Shown here: one piece after another, positions 1 through 9,200 of the stretch
Numbering within the stretch: the stretch's first letter is position 1
How the letters are laid out: each line of letters begins with the position of its first letter
Assembly: GCA_003597935.1 (NCBI GenBank)
Contig: QZJT01000121.1
Span: 1-35,344 of the forward strand
Length of the DNA: 35,344 bases
DNA from: Phycisphaerales bacterium
GTDB taxonomy: Bacteria; Planctomycetota; Phycisphaerae; UBA1845
Direction of reading: 5' to 3'
The notes under the pieces: model-generated
The model's input: only the letters and a program-made list of their open reading frames with translations
What the model was told of the DNA's origin: nothing
Database searches by the model: none
Translations under genes and position numbers: made by a program

Positions 1-654
1 GTCAACTGCGGCGCCGAGTACAGCCTCAACCGCCAGATCCAGTACAGCCGGGCGCGATGGTACAACCCCGACCTGGGACGGTGGATGCAGAGGGATCCGG
101 CGGAGTACGTGGATGGCCTCAACATTTACGAATATGTCGCGAGTCGACCATATAATCTTCTCGATCCGATGGGTGACCGCCCTGTCTGCCCAGTCTACGC
201 CTGTCGTCGTCGAGGAAGAAGTGCTCTCGTGCTCGTTTGGCATTGTTACATAAAGACGTGTGATTACCCGAGTGGCGTCGGGAATAGTGCACCAGTCGGG
301 CCGAATCAGGAAAAACCAGGAGACTGGCTGGTTCAGTGTACAGACGTTACCCACATGTTCGAAGCGGACGACGTGCATGGCTGCATCAAGGAGCACTGGG
401 AAGATCCGTGGAGGCCGTGGGATCATTGCTGCAATTGGACCGATAAGGTGTTTAAGTGTGCTGCGCTCCAGCGCGGAGATGAGGATGATCCTCGCCAAGT
501 CTGTTTTGATGGCTGCGTTTCGGAGAATGGTGCTGAGTGCGAAAAGAAGTACCTTGGCTTCTTGGATCCGATTGCGCGAAGGCTCTGTATGCTTTCAGTG
601 CGAAATGACTGCAGAAAGCAGTGCGGCTACTTCCAAGCATGGAATCTCCCGTAG
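1..654 (+). CDS. RHS repeat-associated core protein, C-terminal end with cysteine-rich variable tip (5' partial)
   Basis: The frame is open from base 1, so the gene begins upstream of the window. The first ~55 codons carry the end of an RHS core: a QYSRARWYNPDLGRW stretch, then MQRDPAEY, DGLNIYEYV and the closing LLDPMGD, the usual junction after which RHS proteins become variable. The ~160 residues after the junction match no family I recognise. They hold about 15 cysteines, including VCPVYAC, HCC and VCFDGC, which suggests a disulfide-rich or metal-binding fold acting outside the cytoplasm. RHS proteins commonly carry exchangeable toxin tips, so this could be one, but no catalytic motif is visible. 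The tip is visibly less GC-rich than most of the window, consistent with transfer. The RHS assignment is firm; the toxin role is inference. Confidence 0.85.
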   Translation, partial: VNCGAEYSLNRQIQYSRARWYNPDLGRWMQRDPAEYVDGLNIYEYVASRPYNLLDPMGDRPVCPVYACRRRGRSALVLVWHCYIKTCDYPSGVGNSAPVGPNQEKPGDWLVQCTDVTHMFEADDVHGCIKEHWEDPWRPWDHCCNWTDKVFKCAALQRGDEDDPRQVCFDGCVSENGAECEKKYLGFLDPIARRLCMLSVRNDCRKQCGYFQAWNLP

Positions 655-704
655 TGATTAGTGCGGGACGAGCGGCCGGGAGAATTGGTACGGAGGTTGA
701 TAGG

Positions 705-1610
705 ATGTATTGGCTGTCAAGCGTGCGTATCTCACTGGTTTTCATGGCCGTATCGCTGAATCTAGAGTTGCCAACGTGTGCCGTGCGCCACGAGAGTGAC
801 GCATCCAAGCGAGCTCCGCAGCGTGCGCGTCCAACAGTGCTCTTTGACGAAGGACACCGAAACAAGTTCTCTCTAAAGGGCGGATATGCTGCGTTTGGCC
901 ATGCCCTTCGCAACGAGGGTTTTGCAATCTCAGTCAACAAACGAGAATTCGCACTGCGATCGCTTGAAAACATAGATGTTCTGATAGTCGTGGATGCGCG
1001 AGGTCCAGAGAATTGCGAACACTGTGCCGCCTTTTCGGATGAAGAAGTCGAGATTATTGGGAGTTGGGTCGATCACGGCGGCTCGATCCTCCTAGTTGCA
1101 CACCCACGGCCCTACGGGACCGCCATGGCGGGCCTCGCGGAGCGCTTTGGCGTGGAAATGGAAGGCGCGATTACGCACGATCCGGCCAACCTGGATATGA
1201 CGTTTTCTACGAACAGGGGCAATGTCGGCAACCACCCGATCATGTCCAAGGCTGTAGCAGAAGGCGATGCGGCCTCAATTCGAGTCTTTGGGTTTGGGCA
1301 GTCAATGTCCGTCCCCAAAGGAGCTACTGCGCTTCTAAAACTGTCCGATACCGCAGTGGACAGCGTTCGCAAGGATGTTGAGGGAGTCCCCGGTGCTGAC
1401 TTTGACTGGATTGAACAAGCGGCGCGCGGCCGGGCCATGGCCGTTGCATTTACGTTTGGGTCGGGGCGAGTCGTCATGGTAGGCAACGCGGACATGCTTA
1501 CGGCGCGCCACACTAAGGAATTCGAGCCATTCGGCATGAATGCGCCAAGTAACCGCAATAGAGAATTCTTGATAGGCATTATGCGGTGGCTCGCCGAACC
1601 GGATAGGTAA
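705..1610 (+). CDS. Exported DUF4350/GATase-like protein, function unknown
   Basis: About 301 residues. I chose the ATG at 705 because GGAGG lies at 692-696, eight bases upstream; an in-frame ATG at 621 would overlap the RHS gene. The N-terminus (MYWLSSVRISLVFMAVSL) looks like a signal peptide or membrane anchor. Residues ~40-110 read TVLFDEGHRN, a region resembling YAAFGHALRNEGF, then IDVLIVVDARG and GGSILLVAHPRPYG. This is the layout of DUF4350 / class I glutamine-amidotransferase-like folds, which often act as ligand-binding rather than enzymatic domains. A second half reads GRVVMVGNADMLTA and ends in a helix (FLIGIMRWLAEPDR). It lies 50 bp after the RHS tip, the position where an immunity protein would sit, but no immunity family is recognisable. 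The family call is tentative. Confidence 0.7.
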   Translation: MYWLSSVRISLVFMAVSLNLELPTCAVRHESDASKRAPQRARPTVLFDEGHRNKFSLKGGYAAFGHALRNEGFAISVNKREFALRSLENIDVLIVVDARGPENCEHCAAFSDEEVEIIGSWVDHGGSILLVAHPRPYGTAMAGLAERFGVEMEGAITHDPANLDMTFSTNRGNVGNHPIMSKAVAEGDAASIRVFGFGQSMSVPKGATALLKLSDTAVDSVRKDVEGVPGADFDWIEQAARGRAMAVAFTFGSGRVVMVGNADMLTARHTKEFEPFGMNAPSNRNREFLIGIMRWLAEPDR

Positions 1611-1691
1611 TTGTGTGGGGATGGATGATGCAGTGGGTCGAGACTGGCCATCCGTGTCGACACTTCTTCACCTCACCTAAGTTATTACTCG

Positions 1692-2078
1692 ATGGCTGCG
1701 GCCGACCTCTTCCTCGACTACATCCCGACGTACGACGAGCACCGGCGCATCGAGCAGGTGAAGAGCCGCAACTGGTACGACGGAGCCGAGCTCGACACGC
1801 TGGCGCGGTACGACTACAGCTTCGACAACGTCGGCAACCGGCTGGAGATCGACCCGCGGCGTGGCGGGGGCGCCAACGCGGACGGGTTCTCCAAGATGCA
1901 GGAGATCCCGGCGATCGACTACGACGGCTTGCATCGCCTCACCCAGGTGGACTATGATCTAAGCGGCGTGACCAAGGCGGAGGGGTTCGTGTAGTTTCGA
2001 TTGGGCAACCGCGTGACTTACCAGGACGAGCGACAACGAGACACCCGCCTCTACACCGCCAACGAGGCGAACGAGTAG
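1692..2078 (+). pseudogene. RHS/YD-repeat remnant interrupted by two in-frame TAG codons
   Basis: The reading frame encodes YD repeats: LARYDYSFDNVGNRLEID, then IDYDGLHRLTQVDYD and SGVTKAEGFV. A TAG at 1992-1994 interrupts it. Translation then continues in the same frame as FRLGNRVTYQDERQRDTRL and YTANEANE before a second TAG at 2076-2078. Both stops fall where RHS repeats normally have tyrosine, so TAC to TAG changes are the simplest explanation. There is no RHS signal peptide, core or closing DPxG motif, and no convincing ribosome binding site before the ATG at 1692. It is probably a displaced piece of the upstream RHS gene or of a paralogue. Decay rather than codon reassignment is favoured, because TAG ends other genes here normally. 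Confidence 0.75.
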
Positions 2079-2138
2079 CTCAAGGTGTCCGGCGACGATT
2101 CCCTCAGCCCCGAAAGTGGCCGGCGACGAGTCCGGGCG

Positions 2139-2354
2139 CCCCGAAGGGGCAGGAACATGCCAGCCCAAGGCAACGCCCTGGGGAGCGAGCGCCCTACTGA
2201 ACCGGAGCCCTGAAAGGGCGACACAACCTCGGGCACAGGCAACAAACGGCCCCGCTGTTTCGCCCTTTCAGGGCTCACGTTCCACCACCGCCGGATACCC
2301 AGGGCGGCGCTGCGCTCTGCCCTGGGCTGATATGTTCCGGCCCCTTCGGGGCGG
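2139..2354 (+). repeat. Large imperfect palindrome of nested inverted repeats
   Basis: The outer left arm (2139-2183: CCCCGAAGGGGC, GGAACATGCCAGCCCA, GCCCTGGG) is matched in reverse complement by the right arm (2320-2354: GCCCTGGGCTGATATGTTCC, GGCCCCTTCGGGG). Inside are a perfect 16-bp inverted pair, GAGCCCTGAAAGGGCG at 2205-2220 and its complement at 2261-2276, and a hairpin from CCCAGGGC to GCCCTGGG at 2298-2326. No protein is encoded. The nested structure suggests a non-autonomous mobile palindromic element, but no flanking target duplication was identified. Confidence 0.75.
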
Positions 2355-2494
2355 CAGACTTCGGGGCGGCAGACTCTCGACGTTCACCACAGCGGCAACG
2401 TGGTCCTGTCACACCTGGGCTGATATGTTCCAGCCTCTTCGGGGCGGCGGAGTCTCGACGTTTACCACAGCGGCAACGTGGTCCTGTCGCACCT
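2320..2494 (+). repeat. Two tandem copies of an ~80-95-bp unit
   Basis: The stretch beginning CTGGGCTGATATGTTCC, followed by a 42-bp block starting TCTCGACGTT, occurs twice. The 42-bp block lies at 2375-2416 and again at 2453-2494, with two differences seen. The first copy also contains a short internal duplication of TTCGGGGCGGCAGAC. The left part of each unit is the right arm of the neighbouring palindrome, so the palindrome's edge has been duplicated. Confidence 0.75.
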
Positions 2495-2798
2495 CGGGCC
2501 AGGGCGGAGGTGTTCGTGTAGACTCAGCGCGCGCCGACAGCCGGACCGACGCCTACTTGCACGACGGGTAGAGCGTCTCCGAGGTCAGCGGCGCGGGCGA
2601 CGTGCGGCCCGGCCGCGAGGCGGATCAACCGTCCCCGCACCGCCATGACGGGCCCGGCGCCGCCCCGCGCAGCGCCGGACCTTCGTTTGGCCGTTGTCCG
2701 CCTCACGCACCCTCACCGCATTGTTCCGGCGGCCCTGAAAAGCTACGATGGAACGTGGTCGAGGAGCGGGACTTACGTCAGTTGAAGGAGTCGCGGTG
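2495..2798. other. Intergenic stretch before the M28 peptidase gene
   Basis: No gene, RNA or strong promoter recognised. Short open frames here lack ribosome binding sites and family resemblance. GAAGGAG at 2784-2790 is the ribosome binding site of the following gene. Confidence 0.5.
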
Positions 2799-4970
2799 AT
2801 GCGCCACAATTCGGGTCGGCTGGTTGCTTCTTGGATGATGGTCGCGGGGCTCGCGCTGGTCGCGGGAGGTTGCGCCAGGGAGACGCGCAAGGGAGGCGCA
2901 TACGAATCGGGCGAGTCCGCCACGGCCGTGACCGGGCAACGCGTCGATCCGGCGTCGCCGAGTGATGAAGCCGCCCTCGCCAGCGGCCCGTCGGCCGACT
3001 CCGCGGCGGATTCCGGCGTCGCGGCCGCAGGGAACGCGGACGGCGTCCGACCATCGTCGTCGCCGGGCACACGACCGGGTGTATCGGCCACGCCCGCTGC
3101 GGCCGCGGGCGACGCAGCGCGTCGGCCCGGGCATCGGACGACGGTGGTCGCCTCGAACCCTGCCAGCGGTGACTGGGTCTGTGACTACGTCACGCAGCAG
3201 GATCTGAGCGTTTCGCCCGAAGCCTATCTCGGCCACGTCGCCATCCTCGCCCACGACGACCTGGAAGGCCGCGGCACCGGTCAGGACGGCATCGACCTGG
3301 CCGGCGGCTACATCGCCGGGCAGTTCGCGGCCCTGGGGTTGGAACCGGGCGGGCCGAACGGGACGTACTTTCAGCCCTACTCCATCCCGGATCGCAGCCC
3401 TGAGATTCAGTCCAGCACGTCGCTGGCCGTCGCGGGAATCGATCGGACGCTCGTGCTCAGTATGGACTTTGTGCCGTTTTCGTTCTCGACCACCGGCAGT
3501 TTTTCGGCGAACGTGGCGTTCGTCGGATACGGCGCGGTCAACCCCGAGAAGAACCATGACGATTACGCCGGCATCGACGTGACCGGCAAGATCGCCCTGA
3601 TGCTGCGGCGCGAGCCGCCTTCCTGGGCGTCCGGCGGCTACACCGACCACGCCAGCTTTTCCACCAAGATCGACCAGGCGAAGTCGCACGGCGCGGTCGG
3701 CGTCGCCGTCGTCAATCAGACTCCGCGGCCGGGGGTGGAGGACATGCTCATGCGGTTCGGCGGCGGGGGGGGCGGCGACCGGGTCATGCCGGCCGTACAC
3801 CTGAAGCGCGAGATCGCCGACCTGATGCTGGCCGCGGCCGGGGCGCCCTCCATCACCGAGCTTCAGGAGACGCTGGACGGTGGAACGACGGCGTCCATGG
3901 ACCTGCCGGGCCTGACCGTCTCCGGCGACGTAGCGTTCAAGATCGAGGACATCCGCGCCCGAAACGTCATCGGCGTCTTGCCGGGCAGCGGGCCGGACAG
4001 CGACGAGTACATCGTAATCGGCGCTCATTACGACCACATGGGCAACTCGGTGCCGATGGGCGCCCGCTTCCGCGGCGAGGCGGCCGTGCCCCAGATTCAC
4101 AACGGCGCGGACGACAACGCCTCCGGCACCGCCGGAGTCATCGAGGCCGCCCGCGTGCTGGCCGCGGTGCCCTATCGCAACCGCAGCATCCTCTTCATGG
4201 CGTTTTCCGGCGAGGAAATGGGCCTGCTGGGCAGCGCCCATTACACCGATGAGCCGACCGTGCCGCTTTCCAGCATCCGCGCCATGCTGAACATGGACAT
4301 GATCGGGCGGCTCAACGTCGAGGAATACAACGTGCTCGACATCCAGGGGCTGGGCACGGGCGACCGCTTCCGCCGGATCGCCGATCGGTACAGTGAGCTG
4401 CTGGGGCTGGAGTACCGCCCCGATGAGAGCGCCGTGGGGCCGAGCGACCACGCCTCGTTCTACCAGGCGGGGGTGCCGGCGCTGTTCTTTTTCACGGGCG
4501 TCCATCCCGACTACCATCGGCCCAGCGACGACACCGAGAAGATCAACGCCGAAGGCGGGGCCCGGATTTCGGAGCTGGTCGCCCACCTGGCGCTCGACCT
4601 GGCGATGTCCACCGACGCGCCGATGTTCGCCCGTGTGGACCGTCCCGCCCGCATCGACCGGGGTCCCAGCCGGGGCGGCCCGGCCGCCGTGTCCGGCCCC
4701 GGAGACGTGGTCATCGGCATCATGCCGGACATGGAATACACCGGCGGCGACGGCTGGCGGATCGCGATGGTGATGCCCGACGGACCGGCCGCGGCCGCGG
4801 GAATGGAAGAGGGCGATGTCATCGTCGAGATGGACGGCAAGCCCATCCGCGGGTTCCAGGACTACCGCGTCATCAGCGGCGACAAGAAACCGGGCGACGT
4901 GGTGACGGTGAAGTTCAAACGCGGGTCCGCCGAGAAGAGCGCGGAACTGACGTTCGCCCCGCGCGGGTGA
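2799..4970 (+). CDS. M28-family zinc metallopeptidase lipoprotein with PDZ domain
   Basis: 723 residues from the ATG at 2799, placed by GAAGGAG at 2784-2790. A lipoprotein signal (MRHNSGRLVASWMMVAGLAL, then VAGGC) predicts lipid anchoring, followed by an Ala/Ser/Pro-rich linker to about residue 120. A PA-like insert (VAFVGYGAVNPEKNHDDYAG, KIALMLRREPP) precedes the peptidase core. The expected di-zinc set is visible: H410 in GAHYDHMG, D438 in GADDNASGTAG, E472/E473 in SGEEMGLLGS, D500 in NMDMIG and H573 in HPDYHRPSDD. The last ~85 residues form a PDZ domain (AMVMPDGPAAAAGMEEGDVI). It is likely an aminopeptidase or carboxypeptidase acting on peptides outside the cytoplasmic membrane. Substrate cannot be read from sequence. 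It is a plausible client of the LspA encoded at 30124. Confidence 0.93.
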   Translation: MRHNSGRLVASWMMVAGLALVAGGCARETRKGGAYESGESATAVTGQRVDPASPSDEAALASGPSADSAADSGVAAAGNADGVRPSSSPGTRPGVSATPAAAAGDAARRPGHRTTVVASNPASGDWVCDYVTQQDLSVSPEAYLGHVAILAHDDLEGRGTGQDGIDLAGGYIAGQFAALGLEPGGPNGTYFQPYSIPDRSPEIQSSTSLAVAGIDRTLVLSMDFVPFSFSTTGSFSANVAFVGYGAVNPEKNHDDYAGIDVTGKIALMLRREPPSWASGGYTDHASFSTKIDQAKSHGAVGVAVVNQTPRPGVEDMLMRFGGGGGGDRVMPAVHLKREIADLMLAAAGAPSITELQETLDGGTTASMDLPGLTVSGDVAFKIEDIRARNVIGVLPGSGPDSDEYIVIGAHYDHMGNSVPMGARFRGEAAVPQIHNGADDNASGTAGVIEAARVLAAVPYRNRSILFMAFSGEEMGLLGSAHYTDEPTVPLSSIRAMLNMDMIGRLNVEEYNVLDIQGLGTGDRFRRIADRYSELLGLEYRPDESAVGPSDHASFYQAGVPALFFFTGVHPDYHRPSDDTEKINAEGGARISELVAHLALDLAMSTDAPMFARVDRPARIDRGPSRGGPAAVSGPGDVVIGIMPDMEYTGGDGWRIAMVMPDGPAAAAGMEEGDVIVEMDGKPIRGFQDYRVISGDKKPGDVVTVKFKRGSAEKSAELTFAPRG

Positions 4971-5066
4971 ATCAGTGCCTTGCGATGAACGACGCTGCAT
5001 CGGTCCGAGCGCAATGGGCATGGCCGTGGAACTGGGCGAATGCTCTCGATCATGCGCCTTCCGCCG

Positions 5067-5086
5067 GCCGCGCGGCTTCAGCCCGC
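5067..5086 (-). repeat. Dispersed GCGGGCTGAAGCC repeat, copy 1
   Basis: On the minus strand this reads GCGGGCTGAAGCCGCGCGGC. It matches 22650-22669 on the plus strand with one difference. It is a short interspersed repeat between genes. Confidence 0.6.
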
Positions 5087-5139
5087 AGCGGGTTAACGCC
5101 ATTCAGTATTCAGAGGGTTCCCACAGCGGACGGCGCCAG

Positions 5140-6096
5140 TCAAGAGCAGGAACGCCCCCGATACCAGGCGACGTAGTCGCGAATGCCGTCGGCGAACTCG
5201 GTCGTCGGGTTGTAGCCCAGCTCTTTCCGGGCGCGGGACACGTCGGCATAGGTCACGTCCACGTCGCCGGGCTGCCGCGGCAGCGGCTCGATCCGGGCCG
5301 GTTTGCCGAGCGCCGCGGCGATGGTCTCGATCATGGTGCGCAGCTCTATCGGGCGCGACTCGCCGAGGTTGTAGACGTGAAAGCCGGTGCAATGCCCGAT
5401 GGAGCGCATGACGCCGTCGAGGATGTCGCGGACGTGAGTGAAATCGCGCCGCATAGTGCCGTCGCCGAACATGGGGACCGGCTCGCCGGCGTCGATGATC
5501 CGCGTGAACTTCGGGATGGCCAGGTCCGGCCGGCAGCGCGGCCCGTAGACGGTGAAGAAACGCAGGCAGGTGATCGGCATCCCATACAGGTGATGGAACG
5601 TGTGGCAGATCAGCTCGCCCGCCTTCTTGGTGGCGGCATAGGGTGAGATCGGGTGGTCCACCCGGTCGTCCTCGTGGAACGGGACCTTGCGGTTGTTGCC
5701 GTAGACGCTGGAGCTGCTGGCGAAGATGAACGTGCCGACGCCGTTTCGCCGGGCCGCGTCGAGCAGGACGATCGTTCCATTGACGTTGACGTCCGCGTAC
5801 AGGTGCGGCTCTTCGATCGATGGGCGGACGCCCGCACGGGCGGCCAGGTGGACGACCACGTCGAACGGCTGCGCAGCGAAGATCGCCTCGATCGAGCGGC
5901 GGTCGCGGATGTCGGTCTCGTGCAGGGTGAAGCGGCCGTGGCCCAGCGCCGCGTGCAGATTGCCCCGCTTGACGCCCGGATCGTAGAACGAATCGAAATT
6001 GTCGACGCCGACGACCTCGTGGCCCTCCGCCAGCAGCCGCTCCGCCAGATGAGAACCGATGAACCCGGCCGCGCCGGTCAGCAGAACTCGCGACAC
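5140..6096 (-). CDS. NAD-dependent epimerase/dehydratase (UDP-glucuronate 4-epimerase type)
   Basis: 318 residues from a GTG at 6096-6094, chosen because GGGAGG lies about eight bases upstream and the Rossmann motif then begins at once. It is an extended short-chain dehydrogenase: GAAGFIGSHL binds NAD near residue 8, VDNFDSFYD follows beta-2, and the catalytic set is SSSSVYG (~127-133), Y153 and K157 in SPYAATKKAGE. RFFTVYGPRCRPDLA and the downstream MFGDGTMRRDFTHV fit the UDP-glucuronate 4-epimerase branch, which interconverts UDP-glucuronate and UDP-galacturonate in the cytoplasm for surface polysaccharide. UDP-glucose 4-epimerase activity cannot be excluded. It lies 113 bp downstream of the TPR gene on the same strand, so co-transcription is possible. 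Confidence 0.9.
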   Translation of the reverse strand: MSRVLLTGAAGFIGSHLAERLLAEGHEVVGVDNFDSFYDPGVKRGNLHAALGHGRFTLHETDIRDRRSIEAIFAAQPFDVVVHLAARAGVRPSIEEPHLYADVNVNGTIVLLDAARRNGVGTFIFASSSSVYGNNRKVPFHEDDRVDHPISPYAATKKAGELICHTFHHLYGMPITCLRFFTVYGPRCRPDLAIPKFTRIIDAGEPVPMFGDGTMRRDFTHVRDILDGVMRSIGHCTGFHVYNLGESRPIELRTMIETIAAALGKPARIEPLPRQPGDVDVTYADVSRARKELGYNPTTEFADGIRDYVAWYRGRSCS

Positions 6097-6209
6097 GCCT
6101 GCACCTCCCTTGCTCGCCGACTCGCGCCCGACCCGTCGCACCAGGGTCCGGCGGCGGAACGCGCCCCGCGCCGGTCAGCCCGGTCCGCTCAGCGCGCACC
6201 GACGCCCTC

Positions 6210-9200
6210 CTACTTGCCCCCCCCCGCCTCGAGAGCGTCGAGGGCATCCTGCAGATCCATCTTGTACGACCGGTCGAGACAGTCGACCAGGCTCGCGTCG
6301 AGCTGGGCGGCTTCGTCCAGGTGGCGTTTCGCCTCCTGCACTTCACCCAGGTGGATCAGCGTCTGCCCCAGTCGGACCCGCGCCTTGGTCTTGGTGCAGT
6401 CGGCCGCCTCGGTCGAATTGACGCACCGCTCGAAGTCGATGCGAGCGCGGTGCCACCAGTCCGACGTCGCGTCTCCCGATTTCGCCAGGGCGAAGAGGAT
6501 GTTGCCCCGCGTGTCGAGCAGGTTGGGGTTGGCGCTGCGGGCCACCCTCACCGCCCGGTCGGCGTACTCCAGAGCTTTGTGGAAGTCGGTCCCTTCCTCG
6601 TAGAGCAGCCATGCCAGGCCGTTGAGGGCTTCGGGGCTGTTTTCGTCGATCCGGTGTACCTCACCGAAGGACTCCATCGCGCTGGTCCTGTCTCCTGACA
6701 GGTAGGCGATGGTGGCGCGCCCCAGATGCGCCTCGATGCTGTCGGGTCTGGCCTGGACCGCGGCATCGAAGAGCGACCGGACGACCGGGCGATACTTCGG
6801 ATCGGCCGACGGGAGCGCGCGAGCGCCGAGCATGAACGAATCGTAATCGTCGGGTTGCGTCTGCTGGCGCTCCTCCAGCCGCGCCACCGCCTCGTCATAC
6901 TCGACGGCCGACGGCTTGCCCGCCAGCAACATGGCCAGGTCGACCCGAAACACCGCCCCGTCCTCAGCGTCGATCGAGCGTGCCCGTTCCAGCCATTCCG
7001 CCGCCTTGGCGCGGTCCTTCAATTGGAGCAGGTAGAGTTCGGCCGTCAGGGCCGCCAGCGCCGCCGTCTGGCGGTCCGGGTGATCGCGCTGGAACTCCTC
7101 CAGACGATCCACGGCGGCGGAGGCCCGTCCGAGGTGACTGAGGACCTCAGCCTGCAGTTGCTGCACGGCCGGGCTGGCTGAACCATCGGCCACGCGACGG
7201 ATGGCCGCCCACGCAGCCTGAGCGTCGCCGAACTGCCGCAGCTCTATCGTCGCCAGCAGGTAGTTGGCGTCCACGTTGTCCGGCACGCGCTCGGCCAGTT
7301 GACGGGCCAGTTGTCGAGCCAATGTGGGGTTGAGTTGCCGTTGGATGTTGATGCGACTCAGCGCCAGCCCGACGTCGTCGGGGTTGGCCGCCGCGGCCCG
7401 GTCCGCAGCCATCCCGGCGCCTTCCAGGTCTGCGTTGAGGGTCTTGAGCCGGATGAGGAGCTGATGTGCCATTACCAGCTTCGGATCGGCTTGGACGGCG
7501 CGCTCGAGCGACGTTTCCGCCTCGGCCTTGAGCAGCTTCGTCTCTTCGTCGTCGCTGCTCATATCGACGGATTGCAGGATCTGCGCAGCGTGGGCCATGA
7601 GGATCACGGGATGGTCAGGGTGTTTGCCGTGCAACGATTCGAGCAGCTTTTGGCCTTCCGCCCGCTCGCCCTCGTCCGAGCTGCCCATCAGAACGCCCAT
7701 CAGGGAAATGCCCAGCCCGACGTCGTCCGGCGCCAGCGCGTATCCCTGGACGAACGCCTGCCGCGCCGCCTCCGCTTGCCCCGACTGGAGGTGGAACCGT
7801 CCGAGCGCCAGGTACGCGGCCGGTGCGTGCTCCTCGAACGCCGTCGCCTGGACGTAGTCCTGCTCGGCGGCCTGGGGATTCCCGTGCCGCTGATGAAAGG
7901 CGGCCCGCCACTGGTGGGCCTCGAAGCTCGGCTGCCGGGCTACCAACTCGTCGAGAATGGCCCGCGCGTCCTCGGTTCGTCCGTCCGCCTCGCGCAGTTC
8001 GGCCCGCGCCAGCGCCGGCCGCGTCGGATCGGTGGCGGCCGCATCGGCCCGGGTCAGGTACTCTTCCGCCTCATCCTTCTTGCCCTCTGCGAATGACAGT
8101 CTGGCCAGCAACACCAGCCGATCCACGTCTTTCGGATCCTGGGCCACCTGTCGCTTCAACGTCGCACGGGCGTCTTCGAGTTCTCCGGTGATGAAGGCGA
8201 CGGCGAGGTTCTCGGCGCTGCGGCGGTTGCCGCGCTGCGCCAGCGCCTCGTGCAGCGCTTTGACCTCGTCCGGCCGCCCCTGACGGTTCAGCAGGGCCAT
8301 GAGCCGATCGGCCGCGGTCGAGGCGCCGGGGTTGCGGTCGATGACCTTGCGCAGGACGGTCTCCGCCGAGGCTCCATCCGACGTCTCGATGTGAAAGCCC
8401 GCCAGCAGCACCGCCGGCGCCTCAGCGCCCGGATCGGCTTGCAAACAGTACTCCAGATGGCTTCTGATCAGGTCCTTCTGTTCCGGCCGATCCTTCCATC
8501 CATCGCTGCGCATCGCCAGGTGGGCCTCGTGCAGCCGCCAGGTCAGGCCACTGTCGCCCTCGATCTTCCTGATCTGCTCGACGAGTTCGGCGGCCCGCCC
8601 GGGGTCGTCACGGATCTCCGGCACGTTCAGCAGATACTCGCGCGTGGCGACGTCCGCGGGGCGATCTTTCGAGTCCTCAGCCAGGTGGCGTTGCACGACG
8701 TCGATGGCGGCCTGGCGTTCGCCGGCCCGGAATTCCAGCGCCGCCCGGGCGAACGCGATCGCGCGGCGCGCTTCCGCGCGGTCGGGATAGGCCGCGCGGG
8801 CCTGCTCGAGGGTAGCGCGGGCCTCGTCGATGCGACCCGCACGCTCCTGAAACTCGGACAGCGCCACCCGCACGGCGGGAACGTCGGGCACTTTCGCGAC
8901 GGCCTCGTCCAGGCGGGCGATGGCCTCATCCCCGCGATTCTGGCCGGCCAGAACGCGGGCAAGCTGGATGTACGCTTCCGCCCGGCGATCCAGATCCTCG
9001 ACTTGGACAGCCTCTTCCAGAATGGAGACGGCCTGGTCCGGGTCCAGGGCCGCCCGCATGAGCCGGATGTCCAGCCGGTTCGGATATCGACCCTGAAGGT
9101 CTAACAGCGCCTTCAGTTGCGACTCGTTTCGGGCGGGCCGGGCGCCGCCCGTGTCGCTCGGCGCCGCGCCGCCGCGAGCGTCATACATGGCCTGCGCCTG

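Noticed and set aside
2778-5102. Long open frame on the minus strand (about 774 codons)
   Set aside because: It lies wholly antisense to the M28 peptidase, which has all catalytic motifs, a lipobox and a ribosome binding site. The antisense frame is Arg/His/Ala-rich with no domain, as expected in GC-rich DNA.
5093-6346. Alternative minus-strand frame over the epimerase gene
   Set aside because: Overlaps the SDR gene in another frame and contains no motif; the SDR frame has the full NAD-binding and catalytic set.
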